64,000 nt of DNA, from assembly GCA_039654915.1 (NCBI GenBank), contig CM077597.1, positions 55,456,001-55,520,000 on the forward strand. Reading direction: 5' to 3'. The notes under the pieces are model-generated. The model saw nothing but the letters and a program-made list of their open reading frames with translations, was not told where the DNA came from and made no database searches. This document shows positions 50,659 to 60,872 of this stretch, in pieces (position 1 is the stretch's first letter; each line of letters begins with the position of its first letter). The stretch comes from Aquilaria yunnanensis. Its lineage: Eukaryota; Streptophyta; Magnoliopsida; Malvales; Thymelaeaceae. The position numbers and the translations under genes are program-made.

Positions 50659-50879
50659 ATCAGTCTACGCTGCTTATTTTTCATTATCTGTACCGGTCTT
50701 TTTCCCTTTTAATGTGAGTGCTAAAGGTCATGAATCAACTGTAGGGCCCACAAATTAAGAAGATGTAATCTAGTAAGTAGTAAAAAGACTTGGTAGAAAA
50801 TTTAAAACTCCAGTTTTAGCCCCGGTTATCTTGCACGAACAGATAAAGCAGAAGCAAAACTGACCCGAAAAATAAAATA

Positions 50880-50999
50880 GGGGATGAAACACGAGGACTT
50901 CCTAGCACGTCACCAATGCCAGTACTACTCTCGCTGAAGCATGCTTAGCTGTGGAGTTCTGATGGGATCCGGTGCATTAGTGCTGGTATGATCGCATCC
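50880..50999 (-). pseudogene. Degenerate 5S rRNA gene 6 (best preserved of the edge)
   Basis: 120 nt with an intact 5' half (nt 1-45) and helix IV (TAGCACGTCACCAATGCC). The A-box is damaged (CGCTGAAGCATGCTTAGC on the plus strand). Confidence 0.88.
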
Positions 51000-51220
51000 G
51001 TCAACCTTCATTGCTTATTTTTTGTTATCCGTACTGGTCTTATTCCCCTTCAATGTGAGTGCTACATGTCATGAATAAACCGTGGGGCCCACAAATTAAG
51101 AAAATATAATCGAGTAAGTAGTCAAAAAACTTGGTAGAAAATTTGAAACACCATTTTTAGCTCTGGTTATCTCACACGAATAGATAAAGCAGTAGGAAAA
51201 CCGACCCAAAAAATAAAATA

Positions 51221-51340
51221 GGGGATGCAACATGAGGACTTCACGGCATGTCACCAATGCTAGTACTACTCTCACCCAAGCACGCTTAGCTGTAGAGTTC
51301 TGATGGGATCCGTTACATTAGTGCTGGTATGATCGCTTCC
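51221..51340 (-). pseudogene. Degenerate 5S rRNA gene 7
   Basis: 120 nt; 3' end intact (GGGGATGC), C-box CGGCATGTCACCAATGC, 5' end CGCTTCC. Confidence 0.88.
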
Positions 51341-51561
51341 GTCAACCTACGCCACTTATTTTCCATTATACGTACTGGTCTTATTCCCCTTCAACGTGAG
51401 TGCTACATGTCATGAACGAATCGTGGGGCCCAGAAATTAAGAAAATATAATCTTGTAAGTAGTAAAAAAACTTGGTAGAAAATTTGAAACTTCATTTTTA
51501 GCCCTAGTTATCTCGCATGAACAAATAAAGCATAAGAAAAATTGGCTTAAAAGGGAAAAAA

Positions 51562-51681
51562 GGAGATGCAACACGATGACTTCTCGACACATCATCGACG
51601 CCAATACTACTCTCGCCCAAGCATGCTTAACTGCCGAGTTTTGATGGGATCCGGTGCGTTAGTACTAGTATGATCACATTC
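51562..51681 (-). pseudogene. Degenerate 5S rRNA gene 8
   Basis: 120 nt; CGACACATCATCGACGCC in helix IV, A-box CAAGCATGCTTAAC, 5' end CACATTC. Confidence 0.87.
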
Positions 51682-51812
51682 GTCAACCCACACCGCTAAT
51701 TTTAATTTATCCGTTTTGTTCTTATTCCTCTTCGACATTACTGTTCCATGTCACGAACGAACCATGGGGCCCATGAATTAAGAAAAAATAATCCAATAAG
51801 TAGTCAAAAAAC

Positions 51813-52330
51813 TAAAATCTGTAAAACTTGGTTCTGGAGATCTTATAGATACCAACTTGGTTTCTTCATGTGTATCTTTCTCAATGATAATGGGATCCAT
51901 TTTATAAATCAGGTGAGATATCTGCTCTGATGATTCTCGAATTCCTCCAACAAATCTTTTGTGCTCAGATTCAAGAATTTGTGAAAATGAGTTTGTTAAT
52001 GAAGAAGGTTTTGAAGATTTATAGGATATTCTTGAAGGGATTCTTCTAGACTCTAATTCTGAGAAATCAATTTTAGTAGCTCTGTTTTTTCTAAAACGGA
52101 TTTCTACTTCCCTATTTTCATACTCAATTATTCTTTCCAACTCTTGTGGTTTTACCGTCTTGATTGGTCTTTCATTTTGGAAAACCCATTTTTTTGGAAG
52201 CTTAACTTCTTTCCATTTAATAGGCTTAGGAATCATGGTGTTACTTTTTTCTGTGTTTGTTTTCAAAAGCAAAGTTTCTCTGCATGTGTCGAATTCTAGG
52301 GCTTTTGGTTTGATTTGGGTGGTCATTACC
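51813..52330 (-). pseudogene. Foreign coding-like fragment in a 5S spacer, possibly pararetroviral
   Basis: About 520 bp with no 5S similarity, sitting inside the 82-bp spacer block and replacing a dozen bases of it. On the minus strand it is open from ATG 52326 (MTTQIKPKALEF) to the junction, about 170 codons without a stop, much longer than expected in this AT-rich decayed region. The peptide is lysine- and arginine-rich and hydrophilic (for example PKPIKWKEVKLPKKWV, then ELERIIEYENREVEIRFRKN), with no membrane segment. It vaguely resembles linker regions of plant caulimovirid polyproteins, but I see no catalytic motif and cannot assign it firmly. A host gene exon or another transposon fragment are alternatives. 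No target-site duplication found. Confidence 0.45.
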
Positions 52331-52426
52331 TTGTAATAGATTTTGTAGACCAAAACTCCTTTTTTAGCCCTAGTTATCTTGCACGAACAGATAAAACAAA
52401 AGAAAAATTGACTCGAAAAATAGTAA

Positions 52427-52546
52427 ATGTGGTGCAAACTAGGACTTCCCAACGCATCACCGATGCCAGTACTAGTATCGCCCAAGCATGCTTAGTTACG
52501 GAGTTCTGATGGGATCCAGTACATTAGTGCTAGTCTGATCGCATCC
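52427..52546 (-). pseudogene. Degenerate 5S rRNA gene 9
   Basis: About 120 nt; 3' end altered (TGTGGTGC), C-box CAACGCATCACCGATGCC, A-box GCATGCTTAGTTACGG. Its unit contains the foreign fragment at 51813-52330. Confidence 0.86.
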
Positions 52547-52768
52547 ATCAAGCTATGCCACTTATTTTCCTTTATCCTTATTGGTCTTATTCCCCATCAA
52601 CATGAGTGTTTCACATCACGGATGAACTGTGGCCTCATAAACTAAGAAAACATAATCCAGTAAGTAGTCAAGGAAGTTGGTGAAAAATTTAAAACTCCAT
52701 CTTTAACCTTGGTTATGTCGCACGAAAAAATAAAGCAGAAGAGAAACCGACCCCAAAAAATAAAAAAA

Positions 52769-52843
52769 GGGATGTAACATGAGGCCTTCCCGGGACATCA
52801 CAAATGCCAGATCCGGTGCACTATTGCTAGAGTGACCGCATCC
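52769..52843 (-). pseudogene. Degenerate 5S rRNA gene 10, internal deletion
   Basis: 75 bp. About 45 bp covering the A-box and the middle of the gene are deleted between AATGCCAG and ATCCGGTGC, so no internal promoter remains. Confidence 0.85.
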
Positions 52844-53060
52844 ATGAACCTACACTGCTTGCTTTCCCTTATCCTTATTGTTCTTATTCCCTTTTAATGT
52901 GAGTGTTCCGCGTCACGAACAAACCATGTAGCCTAAAAATTAGGAAAAGATAATCCAGTAAGCCATCAAGAAAGTTGGTGGAAAATTTGAAACTCCATGT
53001 TTAGATCCAGTTATCTCGAACGAACAAATAAAGCAGAAGAAAAACCGACCCGAAAAAAAA

Positions 53061-53180
53061 GGGGTTGCAACAAGAGGACTTCCCGACACACCACCAACAC
53101 CAGTGCTACTTTCGCTAAAGCCCACTTAGTTGCAATCTTCTGATTGGATTTGGCACATTAATGTGGCTATGATTGAATCC
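53061..53180 (-). pseudogene. Degenerate 5S rRNA gene 11
   Basis: 120 nt; CGACACACCACCAACACC in helix IV, BamHI site lost (TTGGATTTGG), 5' end GAATCC. Confidence 0.86.
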
Positions 53181-53401
53181 GTTAACCTACACCGCTTATT
53201 TTCCTCTATCCGTATAGATTTTATTCCCCTTCAATGTGAGTGCTATATGTCACGGACAAACCATGGGCCATAAATTAAGAAAAGATAATCCAGTAAGTAG
53301 TCAAAAAATTTAGTGGAAAATTTGATACTCTATTTTTATCCCTGGTTATCTCACAGGAATAGATAAAGTAAAAGAATAATCGAGTTAAAAAATAAAAAAA
53401 A

Positions 53402-53521
53402 AAGGATACAAGATGATGACTTCCTGGCCTGTTACCGATGCAAATATTACCGTCACCCAACCACGCTTAACTATGGAGTTCTGATCAAATCTGGTGCATT
53501 AGTGCAGCTATGATCACATCC
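53402..53521 (-). pseudogene. Degenerate 5S rRNA gene 12
   Basis: 120 nt; strongly changed 3' half (GGATACAAGATGATGAC), 5' half GATCAAATCTGGTGC, 5' end CACATCC. Confidence 0.85.
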
Positions 53522-53739
53522 GTTAACCTACTAAGCTTGTTTTCCTTTATTCGTACTGCTTTTATTCCACTTCAATGTGAGTGCTCCACATCACGAGTGA
53601 ACCGTGTGGCCCATAAATTAAGAAAAGATAATCCAGTACATAGTCAAAAAAGTTTGTGGAAACTTTGAAATTCCATTTTTAGCCCCGGTAGTCTCACATG
53701 AACAGATAAAGCAGAAGAAAAACCAACTTGAAAAAAAGA

Positions 53740-53859
53740 AGGGATGTAACATGAGGACTTTTTAGCATGTCACCAATGGCAGTACTAGTGTCGCCCAAGC
53801 ATGCTTAACTGCAGAGTTATGATGGGATCCAGTGCATTAGTGCTCGTATCATCGCATCC
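53740..53859 (-). pseudogene. Degenerate 5S rRNA gene 13
   Basis: 120 nt; 3' end AGGGATGTAAC, C-box TAGCATGTCACCAATGGC, A-box GCATGCTTAACTGC, 5' end intact (GCATCC). Confidence 0.87.
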
Positions 53860-54079
53860 GTCAACTTGCACCGCTTACTTTCCTTTCTCCGTATCAGTCT
53901 TATTCCACTTTAATGAGAGTTCTACACATTAGGAATGAACTGTGGGCTCAAAAATTAAGAAAAGATAATCTGGTAAGTAGTAGAAAAAGTTGGTGGAAAT
54001 TTTGAAACTCCATCTTTTGCCCCGATTATCTTGCACAAACACATAAACCAAATGAAAAACTGATGCAAAAATAAAAAAA

Positions 54080-54199
54080 AGGTATGCAACATGAGTACTT
54101 CCTTACACGCCATTGATGCCAGTACTACTCTCGCCCAAGCACGCCTAACTGCGAAGTTCTGATGGGATCCGAAGCATTGGTACTGGAATGATCGCATTC
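54080..54199 (-). pseudogene. Degenerate 5S rRNA gene 14 (last in window)
   Basis: 120 nt; C-box TTACACGCCATTGATGCC, A-box CAAGCACGCCTAACTGC, 5' end GCATTC. The following spacer is cut by an LTR at 54235. Confidence 0.87.
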
Positions 54200-54234
54200 A
54201 TCAACCTATGGCACTTCTTTTGCTTTATCTATAT

Positions 54235-55198
54235 TGTTACCCACTTCAGGGTAGTCCAATTATGGTGCCAAAATTGTGTATTTAGACTCCCAGGATTGCT
54301 AATGTTCTGTAGGCCATAAAAACAATACCCTTAGTGTGCATACCCAAGTGGCCCTCTTTGGCACTATGTAAACACATGCATATTGGTTCAACCATCACAC
54401 ACATATTCACATTTTATGCACACTAAGGCGGCAAGGAACAAAAAAACTAGCACAAGTCTTAATCTTCGCTACCACACTTTAGGCAATCTTGTTAAGTTGT
54501 AGTGACTAGTCACTGCACCTGTAACTTCCACTAATAAACTGTATCATTATAGCCATGTACCCCCATGTTTTATTTGCTCCTTTATCAAGCAGAGACTTAG
54601 AGAAAACCAGTGAATTTTTTTTACATCAATAGCCCGCCTATGGACCAAGTTGTGGATTTTTTAAGTTGGTTACAAAAATCTGACCAAATGAACAGTAACT
54701 TAGCCAACTTGGAAACCTCATATCTTTGGCTACAGGCCTCCAAATTCAGAAATTCCAAATCTCAGTTCAGCCTATAGATGTTATCTAGGTGTGGTAAAAA
54801 TTTCATAATATGATTCCTTCTACACAGGGAGATATATAACTTTAAGTGCAGAGTCAAAATTCTAGTTACTTTATGACCATTTTGCCCATACAAAATTTCG
54901 TAAGTGTGCAAACTCTTCATTCACATGGGAAAAACCCTCCAAGGCTATCCCATATATGTCCATTACACATAGGAATTACATGCTCTTGCATCTAGCAACT
55001 TTATGTGGCCAAAACAGAATTTACAAATAAGCAGCCTATAATTCACACTTAGGCAGCTTTGCACCACATCAATTACATAACCGAAACATTACTGAAATGT
55101 TCACATACTTATCTCATCTTACATACACTACATGTACAAGCATACATGCATTAAAATATGGTCTTAAATCAGCTAAATACGCACCCTAGGTTACAGGA
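54235..55198 (-). mobile_element. Interrupted LTR of the first gypsy family
   Basis: Plus strand TGTTACCCACTTCAGGGTAG to CCTAGGTTACAGGA matches the LTR at 43175 to ~44137 in the same orientation. It stops exactly where the chromovirus LTR begins (55199), so that element inserted into it. The missing ~1.4 kb should lie beyond the right edge of the window. Confidence 0.85.
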
Positions 55199-56226
55199 TG
55201 TTACGGCCCTTCTAGAGGGAGGTAAGGACTTTAGAATTTAGTGTAGAAGTTTAATTTAAGTTTACCTAGCAAGAATTAAGAAGTTTGCCAAAGTTCACTA
55301 AGTTCCGACAAGAATAAAGCTCTGAACTAAGTTCAGGGGCAAAATGGTAATTTTGCACCCTGAGTGGCCGGGACGAGTCCCGAGTGTTTTAAAATGAATT
55401 TTTAGAACGTAACTTTTAACCTTAACTCAAACTCAACAAATAGACAAGAATTTAATCAAGAACTGTTAAGTTACAAAGATGGGGGACCTAATTGCACAAA
55501 ACTTGAAACCTTGGTGGTTTGAGGGGTTAAGTAGGGTTTAAGAAGAGGGAAGAAGGGTTTGGGCTGCCATAACCCGTTTTCCAGCTTCTCAACTCCATTT
55601 CTCTCTCAAATTAAGCTTGGAATCAAAAGCTTTTGGTGCCAAAAGGTGCAATTAAGGATGTTCAAGCTTGGAGAAGTGATTTTCAAGCTTGAATCCTTGT
55701 TTTTGAAGCTTGAAAGGGCGTTTTTCTCCATCCCCTGTTTTTGAACGAGGTATGATTTATGTTCTTGATTGAATTCGTGTTATTTGGTTGATTGGAAGCT
55801 TGGGTTTTGGTTGAAAGATGTATTTTTGATGTTTTAGAGCTTTGTTTTGGTATGGTTTTGTGTAGAACTTTGGAAGCTTGTTTGGAAGAGGAAGGGTTTG
55901 AATTCTTGCTTGTTCTTGGTGTTAAGGTAAGGGAGAAAGTGTTTTTAAGTTGTTGGATTGCTTTTGGATTGAAATGAATTGAGAAAGTTGAGTAATTTTT
56001 GGTTATGGTATGAAGAAACGTTTTGGGAATTATGATGGACTAGCTAAATTCGAAGGGTTGGTTTGATGCTTCTAATGCATCATAGTTTGGCTTTGATAGT
56101 TGGTTTTGTTCCTTGCAACATGTACTTCATGTGTATGAAATTTGGTAACTTTTGATGCATGTTTGCTATATGTATTTGGTTGCCAAAGTTCGTAGCAGCA
56201 AACGGCCAAATTCTGCATTTCTGTAG

Positions 56227-56356
56227 AATTGGCGACGCGGCGCCAATTGGCCCGAAAATTGGCGACGCGTCGCCAATTCATTTTTTTGGTCACAGAACGT
56301 TTGTTCGTTGGCGACGCGTCGCCAATTCCCTCTTGCCTTTGGCGACGCAGCGCCAA
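56227..56356. repeat. Cluster of four GC-rich palindromes in the 5' LTR
   Basis: Copies at 56227-56248, 56257-56278, 56308-56325 and 56338-56356. The core is TTGGCGACGCGTCGCCAA, a perfect palindrome in copies 2 and 3. Copies 1 and 4 read GACGCGGCGCC and GACGCAGCGCC in the centre. Contains ACGCGT. Repeated in the 3' LTR at 63565-63694. Confidence 0.9.
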
Positions 56357-56783
56357 CACAAGAAAATGGGGGGTTTGACTTTTTGCTGCGTTGACCCGAC
56401 CGAGACTACGGAAGGTTCGGAACGTGCCTAAGGGTCCGAGGATCCCGATGGTACTCCGAGACTTCCGAAAGTCCCACCGGAAGTATGAGTTTTCTTGAAC
56501 TGTTTGAGGTAAGTAAGTTGCTTAGGCAACAAGTAAGGAAACAAATGTTGCAATTGAACTTAATTAGCTATCAATAGCTCAGGTGAGAGGTTTAGAAACC
56601 TCGTCGGCCTAGCCGTGCCGGAGCCACGAGGCCACGAGGCGAAACCTTGTTCATCTAGTTTACATCAAAGAGGCCCTGCGGCCTAGTCTACAAGTCCCGT
56701 CATAAATTCCCCTGCATAACAACTAGGTGAGAGGTTCTATGTTTGAATGAGGCTTGCTAAGGTTCGCCCTTGAGCCATATGAT

Positions 56784-56883
56784 AGGTTGCTAAGTGATAG
56801 CGCTTGGCCTATATGTCAGGTTGCTAAGTGATTGCGCTTGGCCTGTATATGTGTCAGGTTGCTAAGTGATTACGCTTGGCCTG
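56784..56883 (+). repeat. Three-copy tandem repeat in the 5' LTR
   Basis: AGGTTGCTAAGTGAT starts at 56784, 56818 and 56856, each followed by GCGCTTGGCC or ACGCTTGGCC; spacing 34 and 38 bp. Confidence 0.85.
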
Positions 56884-56924
56884 ATACAGAGGACTACTTG
56901 AGGAGAGGTCTACCGACCTAGTAC

Positions 56925-56934
56925 ATATATATAT
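56925..56934 (+). promoter_or_regulatory. Possible LTR TATA box
   Basis: TATATATATA about 0.8 kb before the LTR end. It is the clearest TATA-like run in the LTR, but no transcription start evidence exists in the sequence. Confidence 0.3.
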
Positions 56935-57718
56935 GACTAGTACCCCTCATGCTGTGTGAGCTCGCAGCCAGAGTCCTAGCTTTTTCTTGCAGGTACATCG
57001 AAGACCCTTACTGAGAATGTTGAATTCTCACTCCCTGTTTGTTATGCAGAGTCTGGAGTAACAGGACCGGATAATCGCTGAGGATTATCACGGTAGTACC
57101 TTTTTGTCTGTAAAGGTACGGTAGTTGAGAAACTTTAAAGTTTCTAGCTTGCTTAAGTGTTTAGTTGGTCTGTTGGTCAGGCTGTGGTACTAACTTGCTT
57201 CTTCCTTTGGCTGCAGAGCCTAGTAGCACTTGGCAAAGGACTTGTGAGACTCGCCACTGGGACAGGAGTCCAAAGTGGGAGCTAGGGTAAAAGATCTCAG
57301 CAAAGTCTTGTATTTTGATACAGTACTTTATTTTGCCTCCAGTATTTATGTTATAAAGAGTCCTTGACTCAGGGGATTGTTCTCTGGGTGAGAGCATTAG
57401 TTACTTATGTATAAATGCTTTCACGAGCGGTGTATGTGTAGTTAATCACTCAAAGGTTGATTTTGATATGCTTTGGCATTTTGTATTTATTTATATAGAA
57501 TTTTACTTAGCCGGCTAAATGTCTAAATGACTAAATGTTTTATGGTTTTAATAAACCAAGTCAAAGCATAAGTGCATACATATTGCATTTCTAGGTTAAT
57601 CAACTAGTAGCATTGGATTTAATCCACACACATAACCAGCTAGCCAATTACAATCCACCGTGAGACAAACGCTCACAGGGTATCCCGGGCAGGGGCACGG
57701 GGATCGTGTCAGTGTTTT

Positions 57719-57730
57719 TGGTATCAGAGC
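57719..57730 (+). other. Primer binding site, tRNA-iMet type
   Basis: TGGTATCAGAGC, complementary to the 3' end of plant initiator-methionine tRNA, 7 nt after the LTR end. Confidence 0.93.
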
Positions 57731-57854
57731 TAAGGGTTTTATTTCATAGATATTGGAGGCTTAGACTGAGATCTAGTAGTAAAGTCCAAGTGCTAGGAAG
57801 TTAGTACTGACCAACATCTGGGGAAATGTTGTCTGGCTGTGATTGCAGGTTATT
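57731..57854 (+). other. Untranslated leader of the chromovirus
   Basis: 124 bp between the primer site and the gag ATG; no coding potential recognised. Confidence 0.6.
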
Positions 57855-58049
57855 ATGGTTGATACGAGGTCTGTAACTTCGAGGGGGACTAGGGAACCTG
57901 GTGAAGGTTCTAGTGACCCAGTTGTGGCGAGGTTGGATGAGATATCCAGAGTGCTTCAGAGTTTGACTGAGACTATGGCACAGGTGGCACAGGGCATGAA
58001 CACTCTTGTAACAGAGATGTTCAGAGATTATGGGGACAGAGGTGTTGTC

Positions 58050-58052
58050 TAG
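58050..58052 (+). other. Premature amber codon in gag
   Basis: TAG after GDRGVV, followed by [10 protein letters not shown] in the same frame. It separates the first 65 residues from the capsid domain. A former CAG is the simplest origin. Confidence 0.85.
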
Positions 58053-60869
58053 GAGGAAGTTGAGCCACAACAGGAACAGGAAAGGCATGCTGAGCAACAG
58101 CAAGTGCCTAGAGCTCAGGAACCCAGAAATCAAGTTCTTGAGGAGGTTGAGGAACCAGAGATGATGGAGGCTCCAAGGAGGGGAGACACTCCACATCAGA
58201 TGAGGTTGCTGGAAAAGTTCAAGACAGTTGATCCACCTAGCTTCGACGGGACAGGAGATCCTGATAGAGCAGAGGATTGGTTGTCTGTTATGAACAGACT
58301 CTTCACTTGTGGTGGCTATGAGACAGAGCAGAGGATGGTTCTAGTACCTTTCTTTCTGAGAGGGAGAGCCAGTCTTTGGTGGGATGATGTGATGGAGCTG
58401 CTGAGGGAGAGTAATGGCACTCGCCCAGAGCACAAGAAAAAGGTGCTCAAGTGGTCAGACTTCGAGAAGAAGTTTAGACAGGAGTATATTAGTGAAGCTG
58501 CACAGGATCAGAGGAGGATCCAGTTTGAGAATCTGACACAGGGGGAGATGTCAGTACGAGAGTATGAGCAGCGCTACAACTCACTTATCCGGTATGCCCC
58601 GTACATGTTGGGTAATGATGAGCTGAAAGCCAAGAAGTTTTCCCAGGGCCTGAAGCCTATTTTCAGGAGGTATATGGCGACAGTTGATATCAGGAGTTAT
58701 CGCCAGATGGTTCAGAAGGCATTGGCATTGGCATTGGAATTCGAGGATTCCAGAGCACCTGTGAAAAAGGTGGAAGCTGGGCCATCTAACTTGGGGAAAA
58801 GTGCTGGAAAGCGACCAATGGTAGGGAACCAGGATCCATCTAAGAGGAGGAGGACAGGTGTGTGTCCTAGGTGCAGACGGTTCCATGGTGGAAGACCATG
58901 TACACTGGGCACAGATATTTGTAATGTCTGTGGTCAGAGAGGGCATTGGGCGAGGGACTGCCCAAGAGTTCGTTCAGTTACAGGTCCGCCTCGGGCTTTA
59001 CCTCCAGTACCGCTTGCTATTGGGAACCGGCCTGGAGTAGTTGCTGCAGCAGTGAACCCGAGAGTCTTCGCTTTGACGAACCAGGCGGCTAGAGAACCGC
59101 CAGCTGTACGAGGTAATTTTACTTTTCTGAGCAGTAGTGTTAGAGTGCTTTTCGATACGGGAGCTACTCTTTCAGTGATATCTTCTGCCTTGGTAGATAA
59201 GCATAATTTGCAGCGTGAAATTGCGGGTGAGTTGAGACTCATCAGGACTGCAGGGAGAGGTTTTATTGTGACCAATGAAGTGGTTACTAGGTATCCTTTG
59301 CAGTTAGGTGATCATGATTTTTGTTGTGAGTTGTGGGTGATTGAGTTGAAATCATATGACCTGGTGCTGGGAATGGATTGGTTGAGTAAGCACAAGGCAC
59401 AAATTAACTGTGCGAATCACTCAGTTGACATCATTGATGCTCAGGGAGCTAGAGTGACTTGCACAGGAGGGTTGGCATCTAGTGCTAAGAGTTTACACCT
59501 TAGACTTGTAGATACCATCCCTGTAGTGGGTGAAGTGGAGTATTATTCGTTGAATGGAGTAGCTATAGAGGAAGAATTGGGGAGCATTCCTGTAGCTAAT
59601 CAGTTTCCTGAGGTGTTTCCAGTGGAGTTACCTGGGTTACCACCTAGGAGGGATACTGAGTTTGCTATCCATCTGCAACCAGGGGTTGAGCCTATTTCAG
59701 TACCACCTTATAGGATGTCGGCTCCTGAGATGGACGAGTTGAAGAAGCAGTTGGAGGAACTACTAGGGAAAGGTTTCATAAGACCGAGTGTATCACCGTG
59801 GGGAGCTCCAGTGTTATTTGTGAAGAAGAAAGATGGGACTTTCAGATTGTGCATCGATTACAGGAAGTTGAATGCAGTGACAGTTAAGAATAAGTATCCA
59901 CTTCCTAGAATTGATGATTTGTTTGACAGACTTAGAGGAGCGAGAGTGTTTTCCAGGATTGATCTTCGGTCTGGGTATTTTCAGATCAGAGTTAAGGAGG
60001 AAGACATTCCGAAGACTGCCTTCAGGACGAGATACGGACATTATGAGTATACGGTTATGCCTTTCGGTGTGACTAATGCTCCAGCAGTGTTTATGGAAGC
60101 TATGAATCGGATCTTTAAGCCATTTCTGGATCAGTTTGTTGAGGTCTTCATCGATGATATTCTGATCTATTCACAGTCTACAGCAGAGCATGAGGAGCAC
60201 CTTAGAACGGTTTTGCAAGTGCTGAAGGATAATCAGTACTATGCAAAATTTTCTAAGTGTGAGTTTTGGTCCGAGAGGATTCAGTTTTTGGGGCATATTA
60301 TCAGTGCTCAAGGTTTGTCAGTTGATCCTGAAAAGGTTCAAGCAGTGGTTGATTGGAGGAGACCGACTACAGTTACAGAGGTCAGGAGTTTCTTGGGTCT
60401 AGCAGGTTACTACAGACGCTTCATAGAGAAATTCTCTGTGATAGCTACGCCGTTGACAGCATTGACCAGGAAAGCTCAGAAATTCGAGTGGACACCGAAG
60501 TGTGAAGAAGCCTACATGAAGCTGAAGGAAAAGTTGACCAGTGCACCCATACTTGTGTTACCAGACCCGGACAGAGCCTTTACAGTTTATACTGATGCGT
60601 CAGGTTCAGGTTTGGGTTGTGTTCTACATCAGGACAGTCAGGTGATTGCTTATGGTTCGAGACAGCTGAGGCCTAATGAATTGAACTACCCTGTTCATGA
60701 TCTTGAGCTTGCAGCAGTGATCTTTGCACTGAAATTATGGAGACATTATTTGATGGGAAGATCGTTCAGAATCTTCACTGATCACAAGAGTTTGAAGTAT
60801 TTGTTTACTCAGAAGGATCTGAACATGAAACAGCGGCGATGGATTGAGTACATTAAAGACTATGATTGT

Positions 60870-60872
60870 TAG
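60870..60872 (+). other. Premature amber codon in RNase H
   Basis: TAG inside YIKDYDC*IEYCAGKGNVVADALSRK. Related elements have Gln here, so CAG to TAG is likely. It removes integrase and chromodomain from the translated product. Confidence 0.9.

Larger units (their letters stand above)
48971..54234 (-). repeat. Degenerate edge of the 5S rDNA array
   Basis: Fourteen decayed 5S units on the minus strand with ~340-bp spacing (gene 5' ends at 49295, 49635, 49977, 50319, 50658, 50999, 51340, 51681, 52546, 52843, 53180, 53521, 53859, 54199). All carry the 82-bp spacer block that defines the long type; none is short. Their genes end ...GCATCCCC like the short type of the main array. They share the helix IV/C-box variant. 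Divergence is high, with many C-to-T and G-to-A changes at former CpG sites, and differs from unit to unit, so homogenisation has stopped here. Confidence 0.93.
55199..57711 (+). mobile_element. 5' LTR of the chromovirus
   Basis: 2513 bp, TGTTACGGCC...CGTGTCA, followed 7 nt later by the primer site. It contains a cluster of four near-palindromic GC-rich motifs (56227-56356) and a three-copy tandem repeat (56784-56883). A run TATATATATA at 56925-56934 could be the promoter TATA box. Small open frames inside (such as 55559-55744 and 55792-55977) recur unchanged in the 3' LTR and show no protein family, so they are not called genes. Confidence 0.92.

Noticed and set aside
51778..52485. A single 235-codon gene on the minus strand
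   Set aside because: Both ends of the frame are translated 5S spacer and gene sequence; only 51813-52330 is foreign.
56159..56431. 90-codon open frame in the 5' LTR, repeated in the 3' LTR
   Set aside because: Conservation follows from recent LTR identity; the peptide is mostly the translated palindrome cluster.
58581..60041. Minus-strand open frames under gag-pol
   Set aside because: Antisense shadows of the strong plus-strand polyprotein.
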